Positions 9,339-19,317 are shown, numbered from the stretch's first letter. The stretch: DNA of 64,000 nucleotides from Acetobacter nitrogenifigens DSM 23921 = NBRC 105050 (GCF_000429165.1 NZ_AUBI01000004.1:124001-188000), one strand, 5' to 3'. A program made the numbers and translations. Notes: a model not told the origin generated them from the letters alone.

Positions 9339-9788
9339 ATGCCCCATATTCTCTGGAGCCTCATCCTGACCCTCCATATCGCGGGAATGACCGTGTGGGT
9401 GGGCGGCGCGACTTACGCGGCCCTGATCCTGCGGCCCAGCCTGACGCTGTTGGACGGCGCGCAACGTAACGCCGTTCATCTGCTGACGCTCAAGAAATTC
9501 CTGCGCGTCGTATGGCATGTCATGCCGATCGTTCTGGTCACCGGCTGGCTGATGATCCTGCACGAAGGCGGGTTCGCCGTCGTCCCGTGGACGACCAATG
9601 CAATGCAGCTTCTCGGCCTGCTCATGGCCGCCCTGTTTTTGCGGATCGTCTTCGGCCCCTACCAGACGGCCCGCAGGGCCCTTCGTCCACAGCAGAAAAC
9701 ATTCGACTCGATCCGCACTCTCGTACTCGGCGTCGCAGCGCTGGGCCTGCTCACCATCCTCTGTGCGTCGATGGGACACGGTTTCTGA
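9339..9788 (+). CDS. CopD-like integral membrane protein
   Basis: This 149-residue hydrophobic protein has about four predicted membrane helices. The N-terminal segment LTLHIAGMTVWVGGATYAAL resembles the first helix of CopD/YebZ-like copper or haem-associated membrane proteins, with a conserved histidine in the helix and another in VWHVMP. These fit a metal- or haem-binding role but do not prove it. The ATG at 9339 has ACGGAG six bases upstream. A longer open frame begins at 8496, but its first part is antisense to nnr and is not expected to be coding. It is transcribed away from nnr and stands alone. Confidence 0.75.
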   Translation: MPHILWSLILTLHIAGMTVWVGGATYAALILRPSLTLLDGAQRNAVHLLTLKKFLRVVWHVMPIVLVTGWLMILHEGGFAVVPWTTNAMQLLGLLMAALFLRIVFGPYQTARRALRPQQKTFDSIRTLVLGVAALGLLTILCASMGHGF

Positions 9789-10059
9789 TCAACATGCTCG
9801 CCTGATCGCCCCGGGGGGCACACGTCATGTTTCGCATCACGGCTGTGACGTCACGAGGCGCCAATCAGGCGGCAGCGCCAAAATCTGCGGTCTGATCGCG
9901 CTCATTCACCGATGAACGCTTGATTTTTCACGCCGGACACTCTACCGACAGCCGCGGACTTCTCCTTAAGTTCCCCACGCCTTAATTACCCGGTCAGGCG
10001 CCCGTGCAGCGTGGCCCGACCGCCGCGCGCCAAGCGCGGCTGACAGCTTCGAGAGCGAT

Positions 10060-12420
10060 TTGAACGCCAAAACCACTGATACGTCAGTAAAAAAGACCCG
10101 CAAGACAGTCGCGACGCCGCGCGTTCGAAAGACCGCCAGGGCGGCTGAAACTGTGGTTCTTTCCGGCGAAGCCCCTGAGAGCGACGCTGCGGAGATCGCT
10201 GCGCCGCGCGCCAGAGGCCGTAAGGTTGCCGCAAGCGCGGCGTCGACGCCTGCGAAAGCAAAGCCTGCAGCGACAGCGAAAGCCCCGGCGAAACGCGGGA
10301 ACGTGACCGCCAGGTCGTCTGAAGTCGCAACGAAAACGCCAAAAATCGCTTCTGCTACGAAAAAAGCCACCAGAAAATCCGCTGCGACCGTGTCCGACGA
10401 AACCGTCGAGACGCCGAGCGTGAAGGCGACCAAAACGGCGCGCAAGCCAGCCACGGCGGCAAAAACGAAGTCCGCAACGGCGTCTTCCCCGAAATCCACC
10501 GAAAAGCCGAAGGCCGAAAAAGTCACAGCGCGGAAGAGCGCTGCGTCGCGCTGGGCTTCCGCTGCAGTCGAAGCCGCTGAAAAACCCGCGCCCAAAACGA
10601 CGCGTGGCGCCGGGCGTCGGAACGCGACGAAACCTGCCGCTGACGAAACGCCGGTCTCAACCGCCGCCGACATCGAGATCACGAACGTCGATGAGGTCTC
10701 CCTGCCGCTGCATGTCGCCGGCGGGCTTGATGTAAGCGCAACGGTTGAGCCGGATGTCACGCCTGCCGCCGCCGCAGAGCCGCCGGTGGCTGAACCGCCA
10801 ACGGAAGACAAGCCGACTTTCACCGGGCTTGGGCTCTCGGAGCCAATCCTCCGCGCCGTGGCGGAAATGGGCTACGTACATCCGACGCCCATTCAGGCCC
10901 AGGCGATCCCCGCAGTGTTGAACGGGCGTGACGTTCTTGGCGTCGCTCAGACAGGCACCGGCAAGACGGCCTCTTTCACGCTGCCTATGCTGGAGACCTT
11001 GTCCGGCTCGCGCGCCCGCGCCCGCATGCCCCGTTCGCTGATTCTCGAGCCGACGCGCGAACTGGCGCTTCAGGTTGCGGAAAATTTCGTAAACTACGGC
11101 AAGTATCTCAAACTGACCCATGCCCTTCTGATCGGCGGCGAAAGCATGGCCGATCAGAAGGAGGCGCTCAATCGCGGCGTCGACGTGCTGATCGCGACGC
11201 CCGGGCGTCTGATCGATCTATTCGAGCGCGGCGGCCTGCTGATGAACCAGACGCGCACGCTGGTGATCGACGAAGCCGACCGCATGCTCGACATGGGATT
11301 CATTCCGGATATCGAGCGAATCGTCGGCCTGCTGCCACGTATGCGCCAGACGCTGTTCTTCTCCGCCACGATGGCGCCGGAGATCAGACGCCTTGCCGAC
11401 GCGTTCCTGCAAAATCCAGTCGAAATCACCGTCAGTCGCCCTTCGTCGGTGGCGACGACGATCGAAACCGGACTGGTCGTCGTGGACGAGGACGACAAGC
11501 GTAAGGTTCTCCGCAAACTGCTGCGGTCTGCGGATCTTCAGAACGCCATCGTGTTCTGCAACCGCAAGCGCGACGTGGATATGCTCCTGAAGTCGTTGCA
11601 GAAGCATGGCTTCTCCGTCGGCGCGCTGCATGGCGATCTTCCTCAATCGGTACGTTTTTCCACGCTTGAGAAGTTCAAGGCAGGCGAGCTGAAAATTCTC
11701 GTCTGCTCGGACGTCGCGGCACGCGGCATCGACATTGGCGGCCTGTCGCATGTGTTCAACTTCGACCTGCCGTTTCACGCGGAGGATTACGTCCATCGCA
11801 TTGGCCGTACGGGCCGCGCCGGTCGTGAGGGGCGCGCCTACAGCATTGCGACCCCGTACGATCGCACATTTGCCGAAGCCATTGAAAAACTGACGGGCAA
11901 ATCGATCCCGCGCCTTGAACTGGGCGGCGTCGCCCAGCTCGAATGGTCGGAGGAAGCGCGTCCGCGTCATGACCGCGGCAAGAAGCGTCGTGACGATCGT
12001 GGCAAGAAACACGGCGGTGAGTCCGATAACCGGGCGCGTCAGGCCGAACCGCACCGCAACGACGCGAAGCGACAGGACGGCGGGCAGGGCGAGACGGCGA
12101 AGCCTCATCACACGCGCGGCGAATCGTCCCGTCATGAGCCGTCCCGGAACGAGCAGGGCCGCGCCGACGCCGGAGCGCGCGACGGATTCCGTCGCGACGA
12201 TGATCGCCGCGACCGCAATCGCGACCGGGGGCGTGAAGCCCGCGACGGCGAACGGAACCAGCGCCACAAGGACCACCGCAGACGTGACGAAATCCCTGCC
12301 GACACGACGGCGGACGGCGTGCCAGGCTTTGGCGCGGACGCACCGGCCTTCATGTCTGCTCCTCGGCGCCTGCGCCGTCCCGCGCCCGTCGATCTGAGTC
12401 AGGATGGCGCGGAAAGCTGA
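10060..12420 (+). CDS. DEAD-box RNA helicase with a long basic N-terminal extension
   Basis: This is an ATP-dependent RNA helicase of 786 residues. Residues 1-260 are Ala/Lys/Thr/Pro-rich and resemble histone H1-like tails (repeated KTARKPATA-type segments). The helicase core follows: the Q motif with PTPIQAQAIP, Walker A AQTGTGKT near 296, PTRELALQ, DEAD in VIDEADRMLDMGF near 402, FFSATM, and motif VI HRIGRTGRAGREGRA near 579. The last 130 residues are Arg/Asp/His-rich and disordered. The core looks most like RhlE. The start codon is probably the TTG at 10060, preceded by CGAGAGCGA; no better ATG precedes the basic region. The downstream methyltransferase gene overlaps its end by 17 bases, so both are likely one operon for rRNA maturation. 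Confidence 0.92.
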   Translation: MNAKTTDTSVKKTRKTVATPRVRKTARAAETVVLSGEAPESDAAEIAAPRARGRKVAASAASTPAKAKPAATAKAPAKRGNVTARSSEVATKTPKIASATKKATRKSAATVSDETVETPSVKATKTARKPATAAKTKSATASSPKSTEKPKAEKVTARKSAASRWASAAVEAAEKPAPKTTRGAGRRNATKPAADETPVSTAADIEITNVDEVSLPLHVAGGLDVSATVEPDVTPAAAAEPPVAEPPTEDKPTFTGLGLSEPILRAVAEMGYVHPTPIQAQAIPAVLNGRDVLGVAQTGTGKTASFTLPMLETLSGSRARARMPRSLILEPTRELALQVAENFVNYGKYLKLTHALLIGGESMADQKEALNRGVDVLIATPGRLIDLFERGGLLMNQTRTLVIDEADRMLDMGFIPDIERIVGLLPRMRQTLFFSATMAPEIRRLADAFLQNPVEITVSRPSSVATTIETGLVVVDEDDKRKVLRKLLRSADLQNAIVFCNRKRDVDMLLKSLQKHGFSVGALHGDLPQSVRFSTLEKFKAGELKILVCSDVAARGIDIGGLSHVFNFDLPFHAEDYVHRIGRTGRAGREGRAYSIATPYDRTFAEAIEKLTGKSIPRLELGGVAQLEWSEEARPRHDRGKKRRDDRGKKHGGESDNRARQAEPHRNDAKRQDGGQGETAKPHHTRGESSRHEPSRNEQGRADAGARDGFRRDDDRRDRNRDRGREARDGERNQRHKDHRRRDEIPADTTADGVPGFGADAPAFMSAPRRLRRPAPVDLSQDGAES

Positions 12421-13750
12421 TCCGCGCAGGCCACGAACGCCTCCGCCGCCTGAATCCTTCGGTCCCGCCCGTCTCTACGTTGTCGATCGCCTCGGCGCCG
12501 GGGGCGATGGCGTCGCACGAGCGGAGCAGGGCGATGACGCGCAGACCCAGACGACGTTCATTCCCTTCACCGCGCCGGGCGATACGGTCATGGCCCAGCC
12601 TGTGGCCCGTGGGCGCGCGTCCTGCGAAAGGATTGTCGCGCCCTCCCCTGTTCGGGTGACGCCGCCCTGCGCGTTGTTCGGACAGTGCGGCGGATGCGCT
12701 TTGCAGCACCTGCCGATGGACTGGACGCTTTCGTGGAAAGTCGAGCAGATCGTGACCGGCTTACGCCACTCAGGCTTTGCGGAGGTTCCTGAACCACGCG
12801 CTGTACAGTCGCCTCCTTCCACACGGCGTCGCGCCGAATTTGCGTTGAAGCGAAATGCGGGCGTCGTCGTCATCGGCCTGCACCGGCGCGGCGGAGATGT
12901 GCTCGACCTGACCGAGTGCCATGTGCTGCATCCGGGCATCATGGCGCTTTTGCCGCCGTTGCGGGCGTTGCTGCCGCGTCTCGACCTGCTGCGCGGCTCT
13001 GGCGACCTTCTGATCAATCTTCTGGATTCAGGACCGGATCTACTTTTCACAACGGACGCGCCGCCTTCCTCCGCCGACCGGGGAAAGCTCGCCGCTTTCG
13101 CACGCGAACATGCGATCCCGCGCATAGGCTGGCGACCGGGCTTGCGGGACGAGCCGGAAACAGTCTCGCAGCTTGGCCCGGTAAGGCAGGTCTTCGGAGA
13201 TGCGTCCGTCGAGCCGCCACTGGGCGCGTTCCTGCAGGCGACCGCAACGGGCGAAGCCGCGATCCGCGACGCCGTGTTGGACGCCACGCCTGCAACGCCC
13301 GGACGCAAAGCGAAGATCATCGAACTTTACGCAGGCTGCGGCACCTTGACCTTCCCCCTTGCCGAACGCGCGCGGGTCGAGGCTTACGAGGGCCATCCGG
13401 CAGCCCTGCAGACGTTACGCAAGGCTGCGGCCGGGCGTCGCGTCGACGCTGCTGTACGGGATCTGAACCGACAACCAGTCGACGCGAAGGATCTCGGCGG
13501 CGCTCTGGCCGTCGTGCTTGACCCCCCTTACACGGGCGCGGGCGCACAGATGGAGGCCATTCTTCGCGCCACGCCCAAAGCGCTGATCTACGTAAGCTGC
13601 AACCCACAGGTTCTTCTGAAGGACGCGAAAAGCCTTTTCGCAGCTGGTTACTCTCTGGATGCTGTCACCGTCGTCGATCAGTTTCTCTGGTCGCCGGAAA
13701 TCGAGACGGTGTGCCGGTTTTCCCGAAAGCCGCACCGTTTGCGACGCTGA
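12404..13750 (+). CDS. RlmD/TrmA-family 23S rRNA (uracil-5)-methyltransferase
   Basis: This enzyme would use SAM to make m5U in RNA, probably 23S rRNA. The 448-residue protein has a partial TRAM-like N-terminal region, then the iron-sulphur cysteines CALFGQCGGC (about residues 89-98, with a fourth in TECHVLHP near 172). The SAM loop IELYAGCGTLTFPLA is near 306 and DPPYTG is near 370. The catalytic cysteine lies in YVSCNPQ near 397. The start ATG overlaps the helicase end by 17 bases, suggesting translational coupling. The exact target base cannot be read from sequence alone. Confidence 0.88.
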   Translation: MARKADPRRPRTPPPPESFGPARLYVVDRLGAGGDGVARAEQGDDAQTQTTFIPFTAPGDTVMAQPVARGRASCERIVAPSPVRVTPPCALFGQCGGCALQHLPMDWTLSWKVEQIVTGLRHSGFAEVPEPRAVQSPPSTRRRAEFALKRNAGVVVIGLHRRGGDVLDLTECHVLHPGIMALLPPLRALLPRLDLLRGSGDLLINLLDSGPDLLFTTDAPPSSADRGKLAAFAREHAIPRIGWRPGLRDEPETVSQLGPVRQVFGDASVEPPLGAFLQATATGEAAIRDAVLDATPATPGRKAKIIELYAGCGTLTFPLAERARVEAYEGHPAALQTLRKAAAGRRVDAAVRDLNRQPVDAKDLGGALAVVLDPPYTGAGAQMEAILRATPKALIYVSCNPQVLLKDAKSLFAAGYSLDAVTVVDQFLWSPEIETVCRFSRKPHRLRR

Positions 13751-13896
13751 GAGACGCAAGCGTTGCGATCACTGACGCGCGCTTCCACGCCGTCGGTCGA
13801 CAAGTCCGGAAATTCCCTCAGTTGCGACAGTTGCGGGACGCCACGACAGATAGCGTCAGCAACTGTCTCTGATTTACCGTAGAAGCCTTCTTTGGA

Positions 13897-14448
13897 TCAT
13901 GCGTTCCCAGAGACTCGGCGAGCCAGGGCGCGCCGGGCGATGCTTTCCGCGAAGAACGGCGTCTCCCGGCGGTTGTGATCGCCGCCCGCCTCCTGCCGGG
14001 CTGCGGCGGCCTGCTCAAACGCGACGCCATGCTCGCCAAGAAACGCCATGAAGGCGTCCGTCGGGTGGGCGGTCACACGGTTTGTGTAGAGAGTACGCCC
14101 GCCCCCCAGTTCCTCGGCGATCAGCTCCCAGACGACATTCACCTGTGTCCGGCCATTAGGGGTGAAAACATCGGAAATTGAATTCATCCGGCAATAACTC
14201 GGCGTCGCTTCCTCGGCGACGTAATGCTGCACCACCAGACCCGTGCCTATCATTTCGACATTGATGGACATGCGGCGTCCGTCGTCCGTCGTCGTAATGC
14301 CTGCAGCAATGTGGTCGGGCGCGCAGCAACGGAGATATTCAGCTTCAGGCAACGTGAAGAGCCACTCGGCGATATCGACTTCGGCGAAAGGCACGTCGAT
14401 TTCGTGAGAGTAAGCGGACTGAGAGAGGATCTGTTCGAGGATTTTCAT
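13897..14448 (-). CDS. Unknown protein, possibly SRPBCC/START-like fold
   Basis: I do not recognise the 183-residue protein with certainty. It begins MKILEQILSQSAYSHEIDVP. An alternation of predicted strands with polar and hydrophobic residues and a C-terminal helix (TDAFMAFLGEHGVAFEQAAAARQ) suggest a helix-grip lipid-binding fold of the SRPBCC type. There is no signal peptide. The ATG at 14448 has GGAG at good spacing; an upstream extension of the frame would be antisense to the LysR gene and is rejected. It is divergent from that LysR gene (133 bases apart), so it is a likely regulatory target. Confidence 0.6.
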   Translation of the reverse strand: MKILEQILSQSAYSHEIDVPFAEVDIAEWLFTLPEAEYLRCCAPDHIAAGITTTDDGRRMSINVEMIGTGLVVQHYVAEEATPSYCRMNSISDVFTPNGRTQVNVVWELIAEELGGGRTLYTNRVTAHPTDAFMAFLGEHGVAFEQAAAARQEAGGDHNRRETPFFAESIARRALARRVSGNA

Positions 14449-14580
14449 TTGTTTTGCTCCTTCAATTCGACAGGGGACGCGCCCTGTTCGATGAACGAAG
14501 GTTTGCGCCGCGCGGAGGCGCGGGATAAGCCGGAATTGCGCCGAAACGCTTTTGCCGTTTCCGCAAAGGTCAGGCGGTTT

Positions 14581-15501
14581 ATGATGAAAGATCCACGTTT
14601 TGCCGAACATCTGGCGGTCTTCGTCGATGTCGTGCGCCATGGCAGCTTCTCGGCGGCAGCCCGCAGACGGGGACAAACTCCCTCTGCGGTTGTACGGCAG
14701 ATCGACACGTTGGAGCAGTCTTTGGGCGTCACCCTGCTGGTTCGCTCCACACGCGCGCTTGGATTGACCGATGCTGGCGAGCGCCTGATGGAGCGCGCTC
14801 AACCATTGCTGGATCAACTGGCGGACGCCCATGCAGAGGTAGCGGCCTTCGACGGAGCGGTGGCGGGAACTCTGCGCCTTGCCTGTTTTCCAACCTTCGG
14901 CAAGCGCTACGTGATCCCAGCGTTGACGAAGATGATGCGCGCGCACCCACATTTGCGGATTGAACTCGATCTGACCGAACGGCTGGCCGACCCCGTGCTG
15001 GATCGGCTCGATGCAGTGATCCGCATCGGTCAGCTCGCCGATAGCGGCCTCTTTGCCACCCGCCTCGCAGATCAGCGACGATTACTGGTCGCGAGCCAGG
15101 ATTATTTAACGGATATGGGCATGCCGGATAGCGTCGAGGCGCTCACCCAGCATCGTCTCATCGAAAAGCTGCACGGAGCTGATCTTCTGGGTTGGGCCGA
15201 CATTCTCGGACGTCGGATTGGCGATGGTTCAAGCACTCACTCTGTTTTTCGGTGCGATGATTTCGAAGCGATGCGCCTCGCAGCCGTTGGCGGGATGGGC
15301 GTCGCCCTGCTGCCAGACTGGGTGGTGGGTTCCGACGTCAACGACGGGTCTTTGATACGCATACCTCTCGAGGAAGAAGCGTGGAATGCGACGCCGACCG
15401 GCGTATGGCTATTGCGGGCTCTGGCCCAGCCATCCGCACGCCTGCGGGCCGCGACTGCGGCTATCAAGGAAATCATCGGCAATCCGCCGATATGGACATA
15501 A
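14581..15501 (+). CDS. LysR family transcriptional regulator
   Basis: The 306-residue DNA-binding regulator has an N-terminal winged helix-turn-helix (about residues 8-66, with GSFSAAARRRGQTPSAVVRQI). It is followed by a periplasmic-binding-protein-like effector domain typical of LysR proteins. Two adjacent ATG codons (14581 and 14584) are possible starts. It is divergent from the START-like gene, the usual LysR target layout. The effector cannot be inferred. Confidence 0.92.
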   Translation: MMKDPRFAEHLAVFVDVVRHGSFSAAARRRGQTPSAVVRQIDTLEQSLGVTLLVRSTRALGLTDAGERLMERAQPLLDQLADAHAEVAAFDGAVAGTLRLACFPTFGKRYVIPALTKMMRAHPHLRIELDLTERLADPVLDRLDAVIRIGQLADSGLFATRLADQRRLLVASQDYLTDMGMPDSVEALTQHRLIEKLHGADLLGWADILGRRIGDGSSTHSVFRCDDFEAMRLAAVGGMGVALLPDWVVGSDVNDGSLIRIPLEEEAWNATPTGVWLLRALAQPSARLRAATAAIKEIIGNPPIWT

Positions 15502-15661
15502 TCTGGCGGGCGGCGACGCGGCAGCCGCATCTATCGCGGCGGCCACCGATACATCATTTACACCCAGTTTGCTTTACCAAAACGATCCGCGATTTTAACC
15601 TCGGAAATTAATACGAAACGGCGTCGACGCTCACTTTAACGCCATGCGGCAAGGTTCAGAA

Positions 15662-16930
15662 TCAATCACCGGCTTTCTCCGGAGCAAGACGTAAAATCGT
15701 ACCGTTATGATCTTCCGAAATCAGCAAGGTTCCATCAGCCATCACTGCGAGGCCGATTGGTGAGCCGGTCGGCTCGCTTCCTGATTGTGAGAGATTACGC
15801 CAGCCCTGGACAAGAGGCTGCGGTGAACCCCTGGGGTTGCCGTCTGCATCAATGGCCAGACTCGCCACGCGATGCCCCGCATTGCGGTAGCCGTGATAGG
15901 CCATGATGACCCGCCCCTGCAATTCAGGAAAAGCTGCGCCGGTATAAACAAGCATCCCCAAAGGCGCTGAATGAGCTGGCAACAGCAGATTCGGCGCAGT
16001 GACCGTGGAACAATCGTGCTGCGGATACTCCGGAGCAGGCTTCCCGTCATCGAAGCAATAAGGCCACCCATAATTATGACCTTTCCGCACAACAAGGAAC
16101 GGTTCATGCGGCAGCGCGTCATCTGACAATTTTGGGTCAACCACGTTGATATTGTCACGGCCATTGACCGCAGCCAGCAATACGCCTTCCGGGGTGACCG
16201 CCAGCGCAGCAGGATTTCTCATGCCAGTCGCTACAACATTTTCAGCCGAGGCGATTTGGGGGATGCTTTGAGGTCTGAAATAAAGAATCGATGCTCGCGG
16301 GACAGCTCCCCGCAATTCGGGGCAGGCCTGTGACGCAACAGGAAGACCACCAGATGCTGTTTCGCAATTATTCGTGGCGGACCCTTCGCTGACGTATAGG
16401 CCGCCATCGTGGTCAGCCGCCAGTCCCTTGAGGGGATGACGACCCGTTGAAGGCAATCCCGTCAACGCATCCTGGGTATCCGCCGTTCCATCGCCGTGCA
16501 GGTTTACGCGCAGAACGCGGTCTGGCAATCCAATGTAAAGTTGTCCATCAGATGCAAACGTGAGGCCGCTGGGACGATCCAGGCCGGTGAGAAGGACTTT
16601 TTCCGGTCCGTGCCCATTCTGTTCAATGGCTAGCAAACGGCCACGATGAGGCTGCCAACTCCCCATATCAACAACATAAATCGTGCCGCCTTTGACCGCC
16701 ATACCCCGGGTAAAACGCATTCCCGATGCGACGAGGCCCAGACATGCGCCCTTGGGCGTCTGAAGATTGACACCTGGAAAACCATCGCACGACCCGCTGG
16801 TTGCGTAGACAGTTCGAGCGTGAAGCGCATGCGCCGTAAATACAAAAAGGGAAACGCACAATATTTTAACAATGTTTATGAGAAATTTTCTCGCGACACA
16901 GAGACACGCCGCTATTTTTTGGTTCGCCAT
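15662..16930 (-). CDS. Exported PQQ-dependent sugar dehydrogenase-like beta-propeller
   Basis: This 422-residue protein resembles soluble glucose/sorbosone dehydrogenases (the GSDH / YliI superfamily), which oxidise aldoses in the periplasm using PQQ. The N terminus has a signal peptide: basic start, hydrophobic stretch ILCVSLFVFTAHA, cleavage near residue 38. The propeller repeats include RPSGLTFASDGQLYIGLPDRV, GMRNPAALAVTPEG, HNYGWPYCFDDG and SPIGLAVMADGTLLISEDHNGTI in pieces, and cysteines are paired as expected for an exported protein. The ATG at 16930 has GGGAGG five bases upstream and is chosen over one eight codons earlier. Substrate and real use of PQQ are inferred from family only. 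It is a single gene convergent with the LysR gene. Confidence 0.8.
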   Translation of the reverse strand: MANQKIAACLCVARKFLINIVKILCVSLFVFTAHALHARTVYATSGSCDGFPGVNLQTPKGACLGLVASGMRFTRGMAVKGGTIYVVDMGSWQPHRGRLLAIEQNGHGPEKVLLTGLDRPSGLTFASDGQLYIGLPDRVLRVNLHGDGTADTQDALTGLPSTGRHPLKGLAADHDGGLYVSEGSATNNCETASGGLPVASQACPELRGAVPRASILYFRPQSIPQIASAENVVATGMRNPAALAVTPEGVLLAAVNGRDNINVVDPKLSDDALPHEPFLVVRKGHNYGWPYCFDDGKPAPEYPQHDCSTVTAPNLLLPAHSAPLGMLVYTGAAFPELQGRVIMAYHGYRNAGHRVASLAIDADGNPRGSPQPLVQGWRNLSQSGSEPTGSPIGLAVMADGTLLISEDHNGTILRLAPEKAGD

Positions 16931-17290
16931 ACGACCTCCCCTCTCCACCGTCACAGTGTTTATCGTGCATATTTGGTGATCAGTGTGCGAACCACGTTAC
17001 AGATTTTTAGTTCCGGGATCTGATAGCGCGACGCGCCCCGCTGCTTATGCACTAGGAAGCACGGCGGGAGTATGTCATGGCGATAATCGCGCCGACCTTA
17101 ATTCGGACAGCAGGTATCATCCCTTGCCGTCATAGCTGCCGCATTCGCAAGGCGTGTTCCCATGTCATCAGCCCGTGCGCCATCTTGCAGAGACCGACGG
17201 CGCCGCTCCCGTCTTTCTACCGACGACGAGCGAAGACGGGTCCGACGACAGACCGCTGCAAAAACGAGGCCGCGAACACGACCGCCATTG
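16931..17290. other. Intergenic region without a supported gene
   Basis: About 360 bases lie between two minus-strand genes. It should hold the promoter of the sugar dehydrogenase gene near its left end. Small overlapping frames on both strands lack conserved features. I see no repeat or RNA gene. Confidence 0.4.
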
Positions 17291-18022
17291 CTACCCTGCC
17301 GACCGAACAAGGGAGGGGCTGACGCGCACCATGATTGGCTGGTGATCGGAAGCGTAAACGGGCAGCACCGCCGCCCCTTCACAGTTCATGCCGCGCACGA
17401 GGCAGCGATCGATACGGATCGGCAGGAGATCCGCCATACGGTGGGTTGGTTCGCGCGGGCCGACATCCTGAAATCCCGGCACCAGAGCAGGGCCGACAAG
17501 GTTGAAGTCGCCAAGAATGGCTGCCGGAGCAGGCAGGATGGCGGCGAGGCGCCTCAACTGGCGGCGGTTCATGATCTGTCCGTGCGACAGGTGAACGTTG
17601 GCGACTGTGAAGTCCCCAAGGGCGATCACCTGCGCTACGCGTCGAACCAGCGCTCCTGAAGGAATGGCGCAGGCGCGCGGCGCGCGCGCGAATGGCCGGC
17701 GGCTCCAGCACGCCGGACCGTGGATGCGACCCGGCAACGGCGCGCGCGCGTAATAACCGCCGATCCTTTCCGGCAGGAGGTCGATGTCCGCAGTCGCTTC
17801 CTGCATCAGTAAAAGATCGGGGCGTTCACGCTCGATCAACGCGACGACGTCGCTCAGGGCGGCGCCAACGCTGTGAAGCAAGTTCCAGCTGATGATCGTA
17901 ACCGCTGCGCCGCCCGAAGTGCCTGAGGTGAGTGGTCGCGACCTGTTTCGCTTGAAACGGAGGCCGGTCACGGGGGCTAGCCCCGACACAACTGCGGGGG
18001 TCAGGACGGATTTGACCGTCAC
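17291..18022 (-). CDS. Endonuclease/exonuclease/phosphatase (EEP) family protein
   Basis: This is a 243-residue metal-dependent phosphodiesterase of the EEP superfamily. The active-site motifs are visible in order: ISWNLLHS, LMQEA (metal-binding Glu), ANVHLSH, ILGDFNLV (Asp and Asn) and YASDHQPIM (terminal Asp-His). It has an N-terminal extension of about 40 residues before the first motif. The start is a GTG overlapping the permease stop (GTGA), so it is translationally coupled to that gene. The substrate could be a nucleic acid or a phosphoester. Confidence 0.85.
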   Translation of the reverse strand: MTVKSVLTPAVVSGLAPVTGLRFKRNRSRPLTSGTSGGAAVTIISWNLLHSVGAALSDVVALIERERPDLLLMQEATADIDLLPERIGGYYARAPLPGRIHGPACWSRRPFARAPRACAIPSGALVRRVAQVIALGDFTVANVHLSHGQIMNRRQLRRLAAILPAPAAILGDFNLVGPALVPGFQDVGPREPTHRMADLLPIRIDRCLVRGMNCEGAAVLPVYASDHQPIMVRVSPSLVRSAG

Positions 18023-19086
18023 GATTCAGATTCTCCAATCTTAGAGAGTTTTGTCGGGACGTGACCGGCCGCGAATTCAACAGTCAGGGCGTATCCGATC
18101 GCAAGAAGGACCGGGCCGAGGAAGATGCCCAGGCCGCCAAACTCCAGAACGCCACCGATGACGCCAATCAAGGTCAGCAGATAAGGTAGTTCCGCGCCCC
18201 GCGATATGAAGATGGGCCGGATGAAATGATCCGCGCCTGAGATCGCGACGACTCCATAAACCGCCAGACCCAGCCCTCGCCACAAATGGTGGGATGCGAC
18301 CAGCCATATTGCTGCGGGAATCCAGACCAGAGGCGCGCCGATCGGCAATACCGAGAGCAAGGCCGCCACCGTGCCGAACAGGACCGGCTCGGGTAGTCGG
18401 GCGATCCAGAAACCGACGCCTGTCAGCACGCCCTGCAGGATTGCGGTGCCCAGCACGCCATAGACCGTACCACGCACCGTGCCGCCGATGATCCGCAAAA
18501 GACGGTCGGCCTGCCGTCCGGCCACCCGCGCCAGCAGGGCGCGAAGGGTCCGTCCGAGCGAGTCGCCGCTGAGCCAGAAAAAGAAAGCGATGAACAGCGC
18601 CATCGCGATATGCAGGCCGCCGCTTGCGATCTGTACAAGCAGGGAAATAGCGGACTGGGCGATGTCGCCAGCGTATGGACGGAGACTTTGGCCAAGATTG
18701 CCGATGTCTTTCGCCGCTTCCGTCCATGCGTGGACAGCTTCGGCGCCAATGAGAGGCGTCGCAGCGACCCAAGCCGGAGGTTGGGGCACTTTCAGCCTTG
18801 GAACCAGAAAATCCGTCAGCGCCGTAACGGCGCCCGGCCCGTCGGCGACCCCTTTTGTGGCGAGCAATGCAATAGGAAGCAGGAGACATATGGCGCACAG
18901 CCCCGCCATGGCGAGAGCGGCGAGAGTCGGACGGATTCGCTTGCGCAGACGTGCATACACCGGCCAGGTAACAAATGCGAGAATGGCCGCCCAAAGCAAA
19001 GCGGAAGAAAACGGGGCCATCACCTCGACGCAGCCATAGGCCACGCCCGCGAGCAACAATCCTGCAATGATCCGTTCGGTCGCCAT
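18019..19086 (-). CDS. AI-2E family (PerM/TqsA-like) membrane permease
   Basis: This 355-residue integral membrane protein belongs to the AI-2E transporter family, whose members export signals, ions or remain unassigned. About seven to eight hydrophobic segments are visible. The family C-terminal signature is present: GADHFIRPIFISRGAELPYLLTL in pieces, followed by GGVLEFGGLGIFLGPVLLAIGYAL. I start it at the ATG at 19086 (MATERIIAGLLLAG), with GGAGG close upstream. The frame stays open far upstream to 20091, but that part is antisense to the XRE regulator gene. It overlaps the EEP gene by four bases. Confidence 0.88.
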   Translation of the reverse strand: MATERIIAGLLLAGVAYGCVEVMAPFSSALLWAAILAFVTWPVYARLRKRIRPTLAALAMAGLCAICLLLPIALLATKGVADGPGAVTALTDFLVPRLKVPQPPAWVAATPLIGAEAVHAWTEAAKDIGNLGQSLRPYAGDIAQSAISLLVQIASGGLHIAMALFIAFFFWLSGDSLGRTLRALLARVAGRQADRLLRIIGGTVRGTVYGVLGTAILQGVLTGVGFWIARLPEPVLFGTVAALLSVLPIGAPLVWIPAAIWLVASHHLWRGLGLAVYGVVAISGADHFIRPIFISRGAELPYLLTLIGVIGGVLEFGGLGIFLGPVLLAIGYALTVEFAAGHVPTKLSKIGESES

Positions 19087-19317
19087 AGCCTCCGTGCCGA
19101 CGCACCCCCCCGATATTCCGGGCGGTATTTCGTTGTTCAATATTTTGAACCACGCGACGGCCAATGAACAGCCCCGACACGACGCCTGTAAGGCCGCGGT
19201 CGGAACTTTGCAGCCAGCAACATCAGAGTCGCGGTACCGAAACACTTTACAAAAAAATGGATTAACGCAATATTGACGAACATCCATCCCTAAAAAAGTC
19301 GCAAGGAAATCTAAACG

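Noticed and set aside
14449..14952. Upstream extension of the START-like gene
   Set aside because: It overlaps the LysR gene on the other strand; GGAG before the ATG at 14448 supports the shorter form.
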